From CAYUNT01 sp964446285 (GTDB lineage Bacteria > Sumerlaeota > Sumerlaeia > SLMS01 > CAYUNT01): DNA of 11,361 nucleotides. A model generated the notes under the pieces. It had not been told where the DNA came from. It ran no database searches and worked only from the letters and a program-made list of their open reading frames with translations. Where the stretch lies: positions 1 through 11,361 of the forward strand of contig CAYUNT010000151.1 of NCBI GenBank assembly GCA_964446285.1, in the 5' to 3' direction. Shown one piece after another: positions 1 to 6,093 of the stretch; position 1 is the first letter of the stretch, and each line of letters starts with the position of its first letter. The position numbers and the translations under genes were made by a program.

Positions 1-2
1 TC

Positions 3-47
3 TTTGGCCTCTTCAAGGCCACCGCGGGATTCTTTGCAAAAAAGTGA
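3..47 (+). CDS. C-terminal end of an upstream gene (partial), possibly a pilin
   Basis: In the third forward frame the window opens inside a reading frame that reads FGLFKATAGFFAKK and stops at TGA 45-47. The tail is short, hydrophobic and ends in two lysines, as a coding C-terminus might. The major Flp pilin gene often lies just upstream of tad machinery genes, and Flp pilins are short and end in a hydrophobic helix, so this could be its end. That is inference from position and composition only; fourteen residues cannot identify a family. It could also be the chance end of a non-coding frame. Confidence 0.35.
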   Translation, partial: FGLFKATAGFFAKK

Positions 48-263
48 GATGCGCCGGCCCAGAACTACGTTATTTCATCGACATTGACAATGCCCAAGCC
101 TCGATAATCAATGTTGATCCGCACCGAAAAAACAGGCCGAGTCGAGCGGATTCGCTTGGAATGAAGACTTGGATAATACCATTTTCCTGTAATTCTGTTC
201 CCTACCCCCGGGCAATTTTATTCACAGGCCGCAATAATCAGGAACTGTTCAAAATACTGCTGG

Positions 264-311
264 CATGGGCATTTTGCCCATGATTCCGGTGGCTTGGGCG
301 TCCCGCCCAGG
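264..311. repeat. Paired palindromic repeat, dispersed family
   Basis: Two hairpins lie next to each other. The first is CATGGGCA-TTT-TGCCCATG (264-282), with perfect 8-base arms. The second is CTTGGGCG-TCC-CGCCCAGG (293-311), with 8-base arms and one G-U pair. The segment 285-311 closely matches the reverse complement of the repeat units at 1474-1500: the 14 bases TTCCGGTGGCTTGG are identical, and the differences inside the hairpin mostly preserve pairing. This shows a repeat family present in both orientations in the window. No transposase gene is seen, so any spread would have to be non-autonomous; that is inference. Confidence 0.7.
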
Positions 312-317
312 ATTTTT
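293..317 (+). terminator. Possible intrinsic terminator or attenuator
   Basis: The hairpin with arms 293-300 and 304-311 and a 3-base loop is GC-rich and is followed, after one A, by TTTTT at 313-317. This is the form of a rho-independent terminator. It could end transcription of the upstream gene, or attenuate read-through into the tad operon. It also belongs to a dispersed palindromic repeat family, so the shape may come from the repeat and not from selection for termination. Confidence 0.4.
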
Positions 318-476
318 CCTGCACTTTGAACCGTTCCTGCCCGTCGCGTCCGAGGGAAAAGCTCGACACGGAAAACACTTAGGAGAATACTTTAGGCGTC
401 AGTTGTTTTTGGATTGGCCGCGGGCGGGCTGCGTTTGTTTTTGGCAGTCGGCGGGCGGCTCCCCACAACGCCGTGC

Positions 477-1400
477 ATGGCGAAAAGAGCGCAAAAGATG
501 CAGAGGCGAGGCGCGCCGGGCGTCTTTGTTGATCTAAAGCCGGTAGAAGGCATTGGGAGAAGTTTTGCCCGCCGCGAGCACGGGCAGGCAATGGTGGAAT
601 TCGCACTGATCGCGCCAATCGCCATAACTTTTCTTTTCCTGACGCTGGAATACGGGTTGGCGCTCGCCGTCCACACCGTGGCGCGTTGGGCGGCCTGGGA
701 AGCGGCGCGCGCGGCGAGTGTATTCGTCCCGCTCGATGAACGCAGCGAGGCGATCGCCCTGGCTCCGGCGGCGGCGCCCGAGGTGGAGGCCGCGGGCGAG
801 TTGGCCTATCCGCCGCGCGACACGGCAAAATGGCATCGGATCAAAATGGCGGCGGACAATGCCTGCGCTGCCATCGTCTCACCCGGCACATTGGAGGCGG
901 TTCGGCCCATTCTGCGCGACGCCGCGTGGGAGGAAAACTCGAGCGGGTTGCTTGCGCTTTCGCACGCGATGGCCTTGGCGGACGTGGCGCGCGGGGCGGC
1001 CGGAACTGGCGGCGGCGGCGTTTCCGTGGATAATTTGACTCTCCAAATTCGCGACCGTCTGGCGGCGGCTTCCATCCTGACGGAAGTGGAACTAATCGAT
1101 CCTTCCACCGGGCAGTCCCCCACCACAGCCCAGGGCGGAACGATCCATTATCAACCCGGAGACCTGATCGCCGTCGAGGTTCGGATTCAATATCCGCTTG
1201 TGCTTCCGCTGGCGCGCCGGATTTTGGGATCGTCGCGCTATGTGGCCTATGGCGAGGCAGGCGGCAATCCAAGCCCCTGGGCCGACTGTTCGTTGAAATC
1301 CCAAAAAGCCGCCGGAACGGAATTGGAAGGCGCGCAGTTTTTCACCATCACGGGGCGCAGCGCTCTGCCTTGCGAGGCCATGCCACCGGCAGCGCCCTAA
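477..1400 (+). CDS. TadE-like pseudopilin/minor pilin protein, first copy
   Basis: This is a 307-residue protein with a TadE-type N-terminus. A basic leader ending ARREHG is followed by GQAMVEFALIAP (residues 36-47), matching the G-Q-x-x-V-E-F signature of TadE/TadF/TadG families, and a hydrophobic helix at about 38-63. In studied systems TadE and TadF are pseudopilins processed by the TadV prepilin peptidase and needed for Flp pilus assembly at the inner membrane. The remainder (about 65-307) is predicted extracytoplasmic, with a Gly/Ala-rich middle. Typical TadE proteins have under 200 residues, so this one is long. The frame is open back to a TTG at 414. I chose ATG 477, although no good ribosome binding site precedes it; ATG 498 is also possible. 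The next gene starts 34 bases downstream. Confidence 0.75.
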   Translation: MAKRAQKMQRRGAPGVFVDLKPVEGIGRSFARREHGQAMVEFALIAPIAITFLFLTLEYGLALAVHTVARWAAWEAARAASVFVPLDERSEAIALAPAAAPEVEAAGELAYPPRDTAKWHRIKMAADNACAAIVSPGTLEAVRPILRDAAWEENSSGLLALSHAMALADVARGAAGTGGGGVSVDNLTLQIRDRLAAASILTEVELIDPSTGQSPTTAQGGTIHYQPGDLIAVEVRIQYPLVLPLARRILGSSRYVAYGEAGGNPSPWADCSLKSQKAAGTELEGAQFFTITGRSALPCEAMPPAAP

Positions 1401-1434
1401 TCGTGCGAGGCGCCAGCAAACACGACAAAAATCC

Positions 1435-3300
1435 ATGAAGACGAAGAGCATGTCGGAAGAGCGGAAAGAGAATCTTGGACGAGACGTCCAAGCCACCGGA
1501 AGCCCTGGACGAGACGTCCAAGCCACCGGAAGCCCTGGGCAAGATGTCCAAGCCACCAGATGTGATCGCGCGGACGGCTGGCGCGGGCGCATCCAGGGTT
1601 TGGGACGTGTCCGGGATTTGGGCCGCGAGGAAGACGGCCAGGCGATTATCTTTATGATTGTGTTCCTTACCATCCTCGTCATGGCGCTTGTGTTGGGCGT
1701 GAATCTGGCGCGCGACACCAACCGAGGAATCCAACTGCAATCGGCGGCGGATTCGGCGGCGCTTTCGGCCACAAGCGTCTTCAACCGCATCGACGATTCC
1801 TCGGCGCTGCTTTCGAACCTGGCGATGACGAGCCTGGCGGCGCAAATGGTGCTGCAAAACGACTGGTATTACATGACGGCGCTTGCCTACTACCTGCGCT
1901 CGAAACGCCCCTGGGAATGCTCCGATTGCCAAGCGCTCGCCGCACAAATACTTCAGGAATCCGACTACTATGAACAGCGGATCGCCTTGGCGCACGACCG
2001 CGTTCTTTTGCGCGCCATGCGGGCGGCAGAGGACGCCTCGAACACGCTTCACTCGATGGGCTACTCGCTGGCGGTAGAGTCCGCGTGCGCGACGGGCGGC
2101 GCGGACGGGGCGCTGGAAATCGCCCTCTACCCCGCCACATCGCCCGTTCCCTACGAACAGGTGGAAATGAGTCCGGACCGCGTTCGCTCGATCACAATCG
2201 GCGCGCACAAGGTGGAGGCGGACAAACTCTATCCGCGAAAAACACCGCCCAAGCCCCAGCTCAAGCACAACAGCCAGGCCCGTTTCGATTCCGACGTGCA
2301 AACGCTTCTCGACTGGGCCGATTCAGAAGCGCCGCCCATTGCGTTTAAGGACCGCACCTGGGCCATCGCGCCCCAATTCGGCGATTATAGCTATCACATC
2401 GCCAGTTGCGGCGCGGGGTGTCTCGATGCGTTTCAGGATTACCAGAGCGGAAATGCGGCGCTGGTGAACTCGACCCTGAATCTCTTGATGCAGCGTTATC
2501 AGGGCGAAATTGCCAATTACTTCGCGTGGCCGAACAATTGGAATCAGTTCATCCGCGGGCCATATTATCTCTCGCAGGTCACGCCCAATCCCAGCGCGCG
2601 TTTTACGGATTTTTCAGCGTATCTGAACAGCAATTCGCTGGCGGCATTCCCCGAGTGGTTTGGCAACAACGCGGCGGAAGCGGCTCGCTGGAAAGCCCCG
2701 CCCGGACATCAGGTGGGGCAAATTGCCAATCCCTGCGACCGCTCCTTTGTGCGCGATCTCGATTCGCCAACAACCCTTGTGGAATACATGCGGATTCGGG
2801 TTCAGGACTGCCGCGTGGTGCATTCGTCGGCGCTGGACACCGGGGGGCTGTTGCAGCGGCTGAATCGCGCGCGCTGGACGATGGGCCTTCCTGGAACTTT
2901 GTTCCTGGTGCGCCCGTCGGCCAGCCTGGGCGAGTTCCGCGCCATGGCCATCGCCGCCGCAGCGGGCGAGGAAAGCATGATCTTGCCAAACCGTTTTGCG
3001 AAGGGACGCGATGCGCAGGGCAAGTTGCGGCCAGCAATCGCCTGGTCTTCGGCGCAGATGTATGGCATTCGCGGCGCGGATGGGGCGCACGCCGGATGGC
3101 AAAACCGCCTCTATCCTTCGCTTGATATGGTGGATTTGCTTATGAACGACACAACCAAGCCGATCCGCGATCAAATCCGCACTGTGGGAAACCCGCCACG
3201 TTCTGTGGATCGAATCGACGCCGAATTGACGCAATTGCGCGCGGCCTTCGCGCAGGGCGGCCTGGACAGAACGTCCGCGGCCCGCGCGCTGAAATACTGA
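1435..3300 (+). CDS. TadG-like pilus assembly protein with large C-terminal region
   Basis: This is a 621-residue protein. After about 65 residues of leader comes REEDGQAIIFMIVFLTILVM, a TadG-type GQ motif running into one membrane helix (about 70-90), then LQSAADSAALSA (101-112), the hallmark 'QxAADAAALA' stretch of the putative Flp pilus-assembly TadE/G-like family. These proteins are membrane-anchored with a large extracytoplasmic part. Classical TadG carries a von Willebrand factor A domain; I see no DxSxS MIDAS motif here, so the 500-residue remainder is of unknown fold. Residues 14-43 are three copies of a decapeptide encoded by a palindromic DNA repeat. The start is uncertain: ATG 1435 and 1450 lie upstream of the repeats, and TTG 1600 or 1618 downstream would exclude them. 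None has a strong ribosome binding site. It lies in an operon with TadE-like genes on both sides. Confidence 0.75.
   Translation: MKTKSMSEERKENLGRDVQATGSPGRDVQATGSPGQDVQATRCDRADGWRGRIQGLGRVRDLGREEDGQAIIFMIVFLTILVMALVLGVNLARDTNRGIQLQSAADSAALSATSVFNRIDDSSALLSNLAMTSLAAQMVLQNDWYYMTALAYYLRSKRPWECSDCQALAAQILQESDYYEQRIALAHDRVLLRAMRAAEDASNTLHSMGYSLAVESACATGGADGALEIALYPATSPVPYEQVEMSPDRVRSITIGAHKVEADKLYPRKTPPKPQLKHNSQARFDSDVQTLLDWADSEAPPIAFKDRTWAIAPQFGDYSYHIASCGAGCLDAFQDYQSGNAALVNSTLNLLMQRYQGEIANYFAWPNNWNQFIRGPYYLSQVTPNPSARFTDFSAYLNSNSLAAFPEWFGNNAAEAARWKAPPGHQVGQIANPCDRSFVRDLDSPTTLVEYMRIRVQDCRVVHSSALDTGGLLQRLNRARWTMGLPGTLFLVRPSASLGEFRAMAIAAAAGEESMILPNRFAKGRDAQGKLRPAIAWSSAQMYGIRGADGAHAGWQNRLYPSLDMVDLLMNDTTKPIRDQIRTVGNPPRSVDRIDAELTQLRAAFAQGGLDRTSAARALKY
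1474..1563 (-). repeat. Three tandem 30-bp palindromic repeats inside the tadG-like frame
   Basis: Units run 1474-1503, 1504-1533 and 1534-1563. The first contains CTTGGACG-AGA-CGTCCAAG, a perfect hairpin; the second is nearly the same (CCTGGACG); the third has diverged (CCTGGGCA...TGTCCAAG). Each 30-bp unit is ten codons, and the tadG-like frame reads GRDVQATGSP, GRDVQATGSP, GQDVQATRCD. On the minus strand the units match the leader repeat at 285-311. The decreasing identity of unit 3 suggests duplication after an initial insertion. Confidence 0.85.
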
Positions 3301-3321
3301 ACTGTCATTGTGTATTTCATT

Positions 3322-3966
3322 ATGTTTTCCGCCTGCATTATTCCATCGCCATCTCAACAGCATCGAAGCGCCGCCGCATGGCGCGCGGGGTGCCGGCGCG
3401 GTCAATCCATTGTGGAATTCGCCATTTTCCTGCCGATCCTGACGCTTTTGATCGCGGGGGCGCATCATTTGGTAATGTTGGCCTCCTATCAGACCCAAAC
3501 AACTGCTATTTCGCACACATTGGCGCGCGAAGAAGCATTTCAGTCCGCGCGCGTGTATTCGGCCAAGGAGATCGCCAATGCGTTTGGCGTGCCGGAAAGT
3601 GCCATCACAGTTCGCAAACACCAGCAGGCGGAATCGAGTGAACGGCTCGTCGAGGCCCTGGCACGGCTGGGTGACAGCAGCACCCCAAATTCCGAGCAGA
3701 CGCTTCGCGATCTTCTTGTGAGCGGCTTCGGGCAATCAGTTGAGGTGGAACTCCGGATTAAAATCCCCAACGGATTTCCAGCTGCCAGCGGACAGACAGA
3801 GACCGTGCTGCGAGCGAGCCGTCCGATTCCCGGACAATCCTGGAAACCTGAAGAAGTGCAGCGAGGCTTGAAAACGGGTATCAAACGCGTGATTGATGAC
3901 CAACTTCCCGGGGACCCGAGGAGCATCTTTGTGAATTCGGTTCCGGATATTCCGCTGGAACCCTGA
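3322..3966 (+). CDS. TadE-like pseudopilin/minor pilin protein, second copy
   Basis: This is a 214-residue protein with a TadE signature: RRGQSIVEFAIFLPILTLLI (residues 25-44) has the G-Q-S-x-V-E-F motif leading into a membrane helix of about 20 residues. The region from about 52 on is predicted periplasmic, with helical stretches around YQTQTTAISHTLAREEAFQS. Its role is likely that of TadE/TadF-type minor pseudopilins in Flp pilus assembly. Length fits the family. ATG 3322 is preferred; an in-frame GTG at 3310 is the alternative. Neither has a convincing ribosome binding site, so translation may depend on coupling to the tadG-like stop 21 bases upstream. This is the third TadE/TadG-type gene in a row. 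The 146-base gap after it is the largest inside the cluster. Confidence 0.75.
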   Translation: MFSACIIPSPSQQHRSAAAWRAGCRRGQSIVEFAIFLPILTLLIAGAHHLVMLASYQTQTTAISHTLAREEAFQSARVYSAKEIANAFGVPESAITVRKHQQAESSERLVEALARLGDSSTPNSEQTLRDLLVSGFGQSVEVELRIKIPNGFPAASGQTETVLRASRPIPGQSWKPEEVQRGLKTGIKRVIDDQLPGDPRSIFVNSVPDIPLEP

Positions 3967-3992
3967 AATCCTTCTGATCCCAGCATAATCAA

Positions 3993-4023
3993 TAGACAGG
4001 ATTTACATGATGGATAGGATAAT
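3993..4023 (+). promoter_or_regulatory. Weak candidate internal promoter
   Basis: TAGACA (3993-3998) resembles a -35 box and GATAAT (4018-4023) a -10 box, each with one mismatch, but the spacer is 19 bases, longer than ideal. TAGGAT at 4015-4020 would give a 16-base spacer with a poorer -10. The position, in the largest intergenic gap of the cluster and before a strong ribosome binding site, fits an internal promoter for the unknown gene and cpaB onward. This is inference; AT-rich gaps often yield such matches. Confidence 0.2.
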
Positions 4024-4027
4024 AAAA
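3994..4027. repeat. Degenerate short-period AGGAT/TGGAT repeat
   Basis: The segment contains ACAGGATTTACATGATGGAT followed at once by AGGATAATAAAA, so GGAT recurs three times at 7- to 13-base intervals. Similar degenerate 'ATCCTGT' strings occur between genes in many environmental bacterial genomes. Here it is a single short imperfect copy and may be chance. Confidence 0.25.
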
Positions 4028-4070
4028 ACGCTGCTGAAATCGGTCCAAAGGTTGCATAGCACTCTCTTTT

Positions 4071-4076
4071 AGGAGA
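4071..4076 (+). promoter_or_regulatory. Strong ribosome binding site before a mini-ORF
   Basis: AGGAGA lies four bases before ATG 4081, which opens an 11-codon frame, not the long gene. It is among the best Shine-Dalgarno matches in the window, and it is 36 bases from the start of the long gene at 4113, too far to serve that start directly. Confidence 0.55.
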
Positions 4077-4080
4077 ATTG

Positions 4081-4116
4081 ATGGCCTCTGCGTCCAGTTT
4101 GAGAACACCAGCATGA
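4081..4116 (+). CDS. 11-codon leader ORF overlapping the next start (ATGA)
   Basis: ATG 4081 opens MASASSLRTPA and stops at TGA 4114-4116, which overlaps the ATG (4113-4115) of the 353-residue gene. A strong AGGAGA precedes it, whereas the long gene has only a weak GAGAA of its own. The arrangement is that of a translated leader whose ribosomes re-initiate on the next gene. The peptide itself looks functionless. An alternative is that the true N-terminus of the long gene starts here and a one-base sequence error splits it. Confidence 0.35.
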   Translation: MASASSLRTPA

Positions 4117-5174
4117 AACAAAACCTCCCCAATTCCACCTCCCGTGCAAAACGTCTGGGCCGTTTCTTGGAAGGCGCTGCGGCGGTGGGGTTTATTGCGC
4201 TGATCGGCCTGAGCATTGCAAGTCTGGGTTTGGGGCCGGGGCGTTCCTGGGCTGCCGTGTTTCTGGATCAAGGTTCGGCGCTGGGAGGGCGGGGAAGATT
4301 CGCATCGGCTTCAAAGGAGTCGGGACCTTACGACGGGCTGGGCGGAAAGGCGCTGCTTGGCCGCGCCTCCCAAGCCTCTGGGTGCCTCAACGGAATGGGC
4401 ATGACTGTGGAATCTGAGGTTATAGACAAATCCTTGAGAGACATTCTTGCCGAGGCAGAGAAACAATCCGGTGCGCAGAGGTTGACAGAAGACAGCGGCA
4501 ACTACTGGGCCGAGGCATTGTCTGGCTTTGGCCACGTCGAAGGTGAAGGCTGGGCCATAATCACGCGGCGAGAGTCAACTGCCAACGATGGCGAAATGGC
4601 AAAGGAGGAGATGGAAAGCCTGTTCGCCGAAGATGGGGCGTCCAGTTCGGCGCTGGCGGTCGCGCGGGTTCATCAGCAGCTCGATGCTGTCCGGGCAGGA
4701 TCGGGGACCTTTCGCGAAGGGCGCACCGTGGTGGAAATCGTCGCCGCAAACGACCCGCAGGGCGGCGCTCCGTGCAGGGTGATGCGCTACCGTCCGAAAT
4801 CCTCCGCCTCCGGGTGGCGCGCCCTTGGAGCGCCGACTGCCGCGTCGCCCGAGTGGACGGAAATCCAGGGATGGATGTCGCCCATGAAAGTGCTTCTCGG
4901 CTGGGAAATGGCGGACGAGGATCACGGGATTCCCAACGGGCTGGCTGCCTGCCTGGTGGAAAGCGGGCCGGAATCCGCCCCCCGCGCCCAGGAAGTGGCG
5001 TCGCGGCTGCAAGCGAATGGATTTCGCGCGCAGGTCCATTTGTTGAAAGACAACGCCTCCACTACGATCATCGACGCAGAGGATCCGCAGGGAAGGCGTG
5101 TAATGGCGATCCTTCGCGAAACGCCAGGACAGCCGGCGAGCTGGATTCTTACGTTGACCCAAGAAGGACAATGA
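4113..5174 (+). CDS. Unrecognised exported or membrane-anchored protein in the tad operon
   Basis: This is a 353-residue protein whose family I do not recognise. The N-terminus is basic (K/R at 2, 11, 13, 14 and 17), followed by a hydrophobic stretch at about 21-42 and then GRSWA, which fits a signal peptide or membrane anchor, so the bulk is predicted periplasmic. No catalytic motif is seen. Two segments look alike: TVVEIVAANDPQGG...RVMRY around residues 205-225 and TTIIDAEDPQGRRVMAIL around 317-333. Each follows a predicted helix (ALAVARVHQQLDAVRAG; RAQEVASRLQANGFRA), suggesting an internal duplication. It sits between the pseudopilin-like genes and cpaB, and its stop overlaps the next ATG (ATGA). 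A role in pilus assembly is inferred from context only. Confidence 0.7.
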   Translation: MKQNLPNSTSRAKRLGRFLEGAAAVGFIALIGLSIASLGLGPGRSWAAVFLDQGSALGGRGRFASASKESGPYDGLGGKALLGRASQASGCLNGMGMTVESEVIDKSLRDILAEAEKQSGAQRLTEDSGNYWAEALSGFGHVEGEGWAIITRRESTANDGEMAKEEMESLFAEDGASSSALAVARVHQQLDAVRAGSGTFREGRTVVEIVAANDPQGGAPCRVMRYRPKSSASGWRALGAPTAASPEWTEIQGWMSPMKVLLGWEMADEDHGIPNGLAACLVESGPESAPRAQEVASRLQANGFRAQVHLLKDNASTTIIDAEDPQGRRVMAILRETPGQPASWILTLTQEGQ

Positions 5175-5266
5175 AACAATCTGCTTGCGCAGTTGGCAGA
5201 CTCCAGACTTGCGCCTTGGGAAACAGCGGAGGCGCATTGGGACCACAAGGGGATTGCAATCCGTGA
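5171..5266 (+). CDS. Possible 31-residue ORF tiled between unknown gene and cpaB
   Basis: ATG 5171 overlaps the TGA (5172-5174) of the preceding gene, and its own TGA (5264-5266) overlaps the proposed GTG start of cpaB at 5263. AAGGA at 5164-5168 lies just upstream, though only two bases from the ATG, which is close. The peptide starts MKQSACAVGR, has three cysteines and is Gly-rich, with no known motif. It may be a real micro-gene, a coupling ORF, or simply open frame between two genes. Confidence 0.3.
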   Translation: MKQSACAVGRLQTCALGNSGGALGPQGDCNP

Positions 5267-6093
5267 AAAGCCAAAAACGAGCGCTGTTGCTGGCGATAGT
5301 CATTGCCCTGGCCACGTTTGTCGGGATGCAAATCTGGCGCATCAACGTGGAAACCGGCCTGAAGAATCCCAAAACCCAAACCGTATGCCGGATAAAAGTG
5401 GATCTGCCCATCGAGCCTCCCAAGGCGGGAGATCGCATCGAATTCCGCCATGTGGAACCGTATAAAGTCCCCGCGGACGTGTTTGGCGCGCTGGATCAGC
5501 CAATCCGCTGGGACGACAAGTGGAACTCGGAGATGTTCGAGTGGTGGGAGGCCGCGCGGGACTTGCGTCCGGGCAAAATCCTTCTTCAGTCGGATCTAAA
5601 GCAGGGCAAAACGGAATCAAGGCCGCTGGTGGAAATGATTCCGAAGGAAGAACGGGCGATCACCATCCCCGTGAGGCCGAGCTCAATGCACGGGGGGCAG
5701 CTGTATCCGGATTGCTGGGTGGACGTTTTGGCAACATGCAATCGCACAGCGGAGGGGCGTTCGCAAATGGTCACGCGAACGGTTCTCCAAAGGGTGAAAG
5801 TGATCGCGGTGGATGGTATCACGGACCGTTTGCGATTCCAAAAGGAGGAGAGCCGGAGGGGCAATCAGATCACGCTGGCGCTGAGGCCGGAAGTCTGCGA
5901 GGCGGTTGAACTGCTAATCCAGAGCGGTGCGGAATTGTCGCTGATTTTGCGCAATCCCGAGGATACCACCATCAACTCCTATTTGATCACCAAACCCAAG
6001 GAGCTCGATTCGATCCTCTCAGACAAAGTCAATCCAGGAGACCCATTTTATATAACGGAATCCAAAGGCAAGGAGGAGCGCGGACATGAGTAG
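5263..6093 (+). CDS. cpaB: Flp pilus assembly protein CpaB/RcpC
   Basis: This is a 276-residue protein from GTG 5263. The N-terminus KSQKRALLLAIVIALATFVG is a typical short cytoplasmic end plus membrane anchor. A SAF-like region follows (about 41-113, ending LRPGKILLQSDLK), then the RcpC hallmark ERAITIPV...YPDCWVDVLAT, an assembly segment with TVLQRVKVIAVDG, and ITLALRPEVCEAVELLIQSG...LSLILRNP near the end. CpaB/RcpC is a periplasmic partner of the Tad secretin. GTG 5263 is favoured because AAGGGG lies 10 bases upstream and the membrane anchor then starts at once; the frame is open back to TTG 5185. Between SAF halves there is a Trp-rich stretch (WDDKWNSEMFEWWE, about 83-96) I do not recall in standard CpaB. 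The stop overlaps the cpaC start by eight bases. Confidence 0.88.
   Translation: MKSQKRALLLAIVIALATFVGMQIWRINVETGLKNPKTQTVCRIKVDLPIEPPKAGDRIEFRHVEPYKVPADVFGALDQPIRWDDKWNSEMFEWWEAARDLRPGKILLQSDLKQGKTESRPLVEMIPKEERAITIPVRPSSMHGGQLYPDCWVDVLATCNRTAEGRSQMVTRTVLQRVKVIAVDGITDRLRFQKEESRRGNQITLALRPEVCEAVELLIQSGAELSLILRNPEDTTINSYLITKPKELDSILSDKVNPGDPFYITESKGKEERGHE
6071..6076 (+). promoter_or_regulatory. Ribosome binding site of cpaC
   Basis: AGGAGG lies nine bases before ATG 6086, inside the end of cpaB. It is a perfect Shine-Dalgarno core and decides the cpaC start over in-frame ATGs at 6119 and 6137. Confidence 0.75.

Larger units (their letters stand above)
48..476. other. Gene-free leader upstream of the tad operon
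   Basis: About 430 bases separate the upstream stop codon from the first supported start codon of the TadE-like gene. Open frames here translate to low-complexity or repeat-derived peptides with no recognisable family. The stretch holds two adjacent hairpins (264-311), the second followed by five T. It also has a Shine-Dalgarno-like AGGAG at 381-385 with no ATG, GTG or TTG at normal spacing. A TTGACA at 84-89 is followed by GATAAT at 103-108 with only a 13-base spacer, too short for a good sigma-70 promoter. The promoter of the operon probably lies in this stretch but I cannot place it. Confidence 0.6.

Noticed and set aside
84..108. TTGACA ... GATAAT as a sigma-70 promoter
   Set aside because: The spacer is only 13 bases, outside the workable range of about 15-19.
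261..278. Possible sigma-54 promoter (TGGCAT...TTGC)
   Set aside because: The GG and GC dinucleotides are 12 bases apart, not the 10 required, and the sequence is fully explained by the palindrome CATGGGCA/TGCCCATG.
44..283. 79-codon open frame in the leader
   Set aside because: It has no ribosome binding site, no recognisable motif, ends within the palindrome and overlaps the end of the partial upstream frame.
265..537. 90-codon open frame across the palindromic repeats
   Set aside because: Its start is within a hairpin repeat and its end overlaps the TadE-like gene in another frame; composition looks like translated repeat and antisense noise.
1474..1563. CRISPR-like array
   Set aside because: The units are contiguous with no spacers and each is palindromic; this is a tandem repeat.
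1348..2301. 317-codon minus-strand open frame opposite the tadG-like gene
   Set aside because: It is Arg-rich and a shadow of GC-rich codon usage on the plus strand, while the plus strand has a clear TadG signature.
2614..3735. 373-codon minus-strand open frame
   Set aside because: It spans two plus-strand genes, is rich in Arg, His and Gln, and has no family motif; an antisense shadow.
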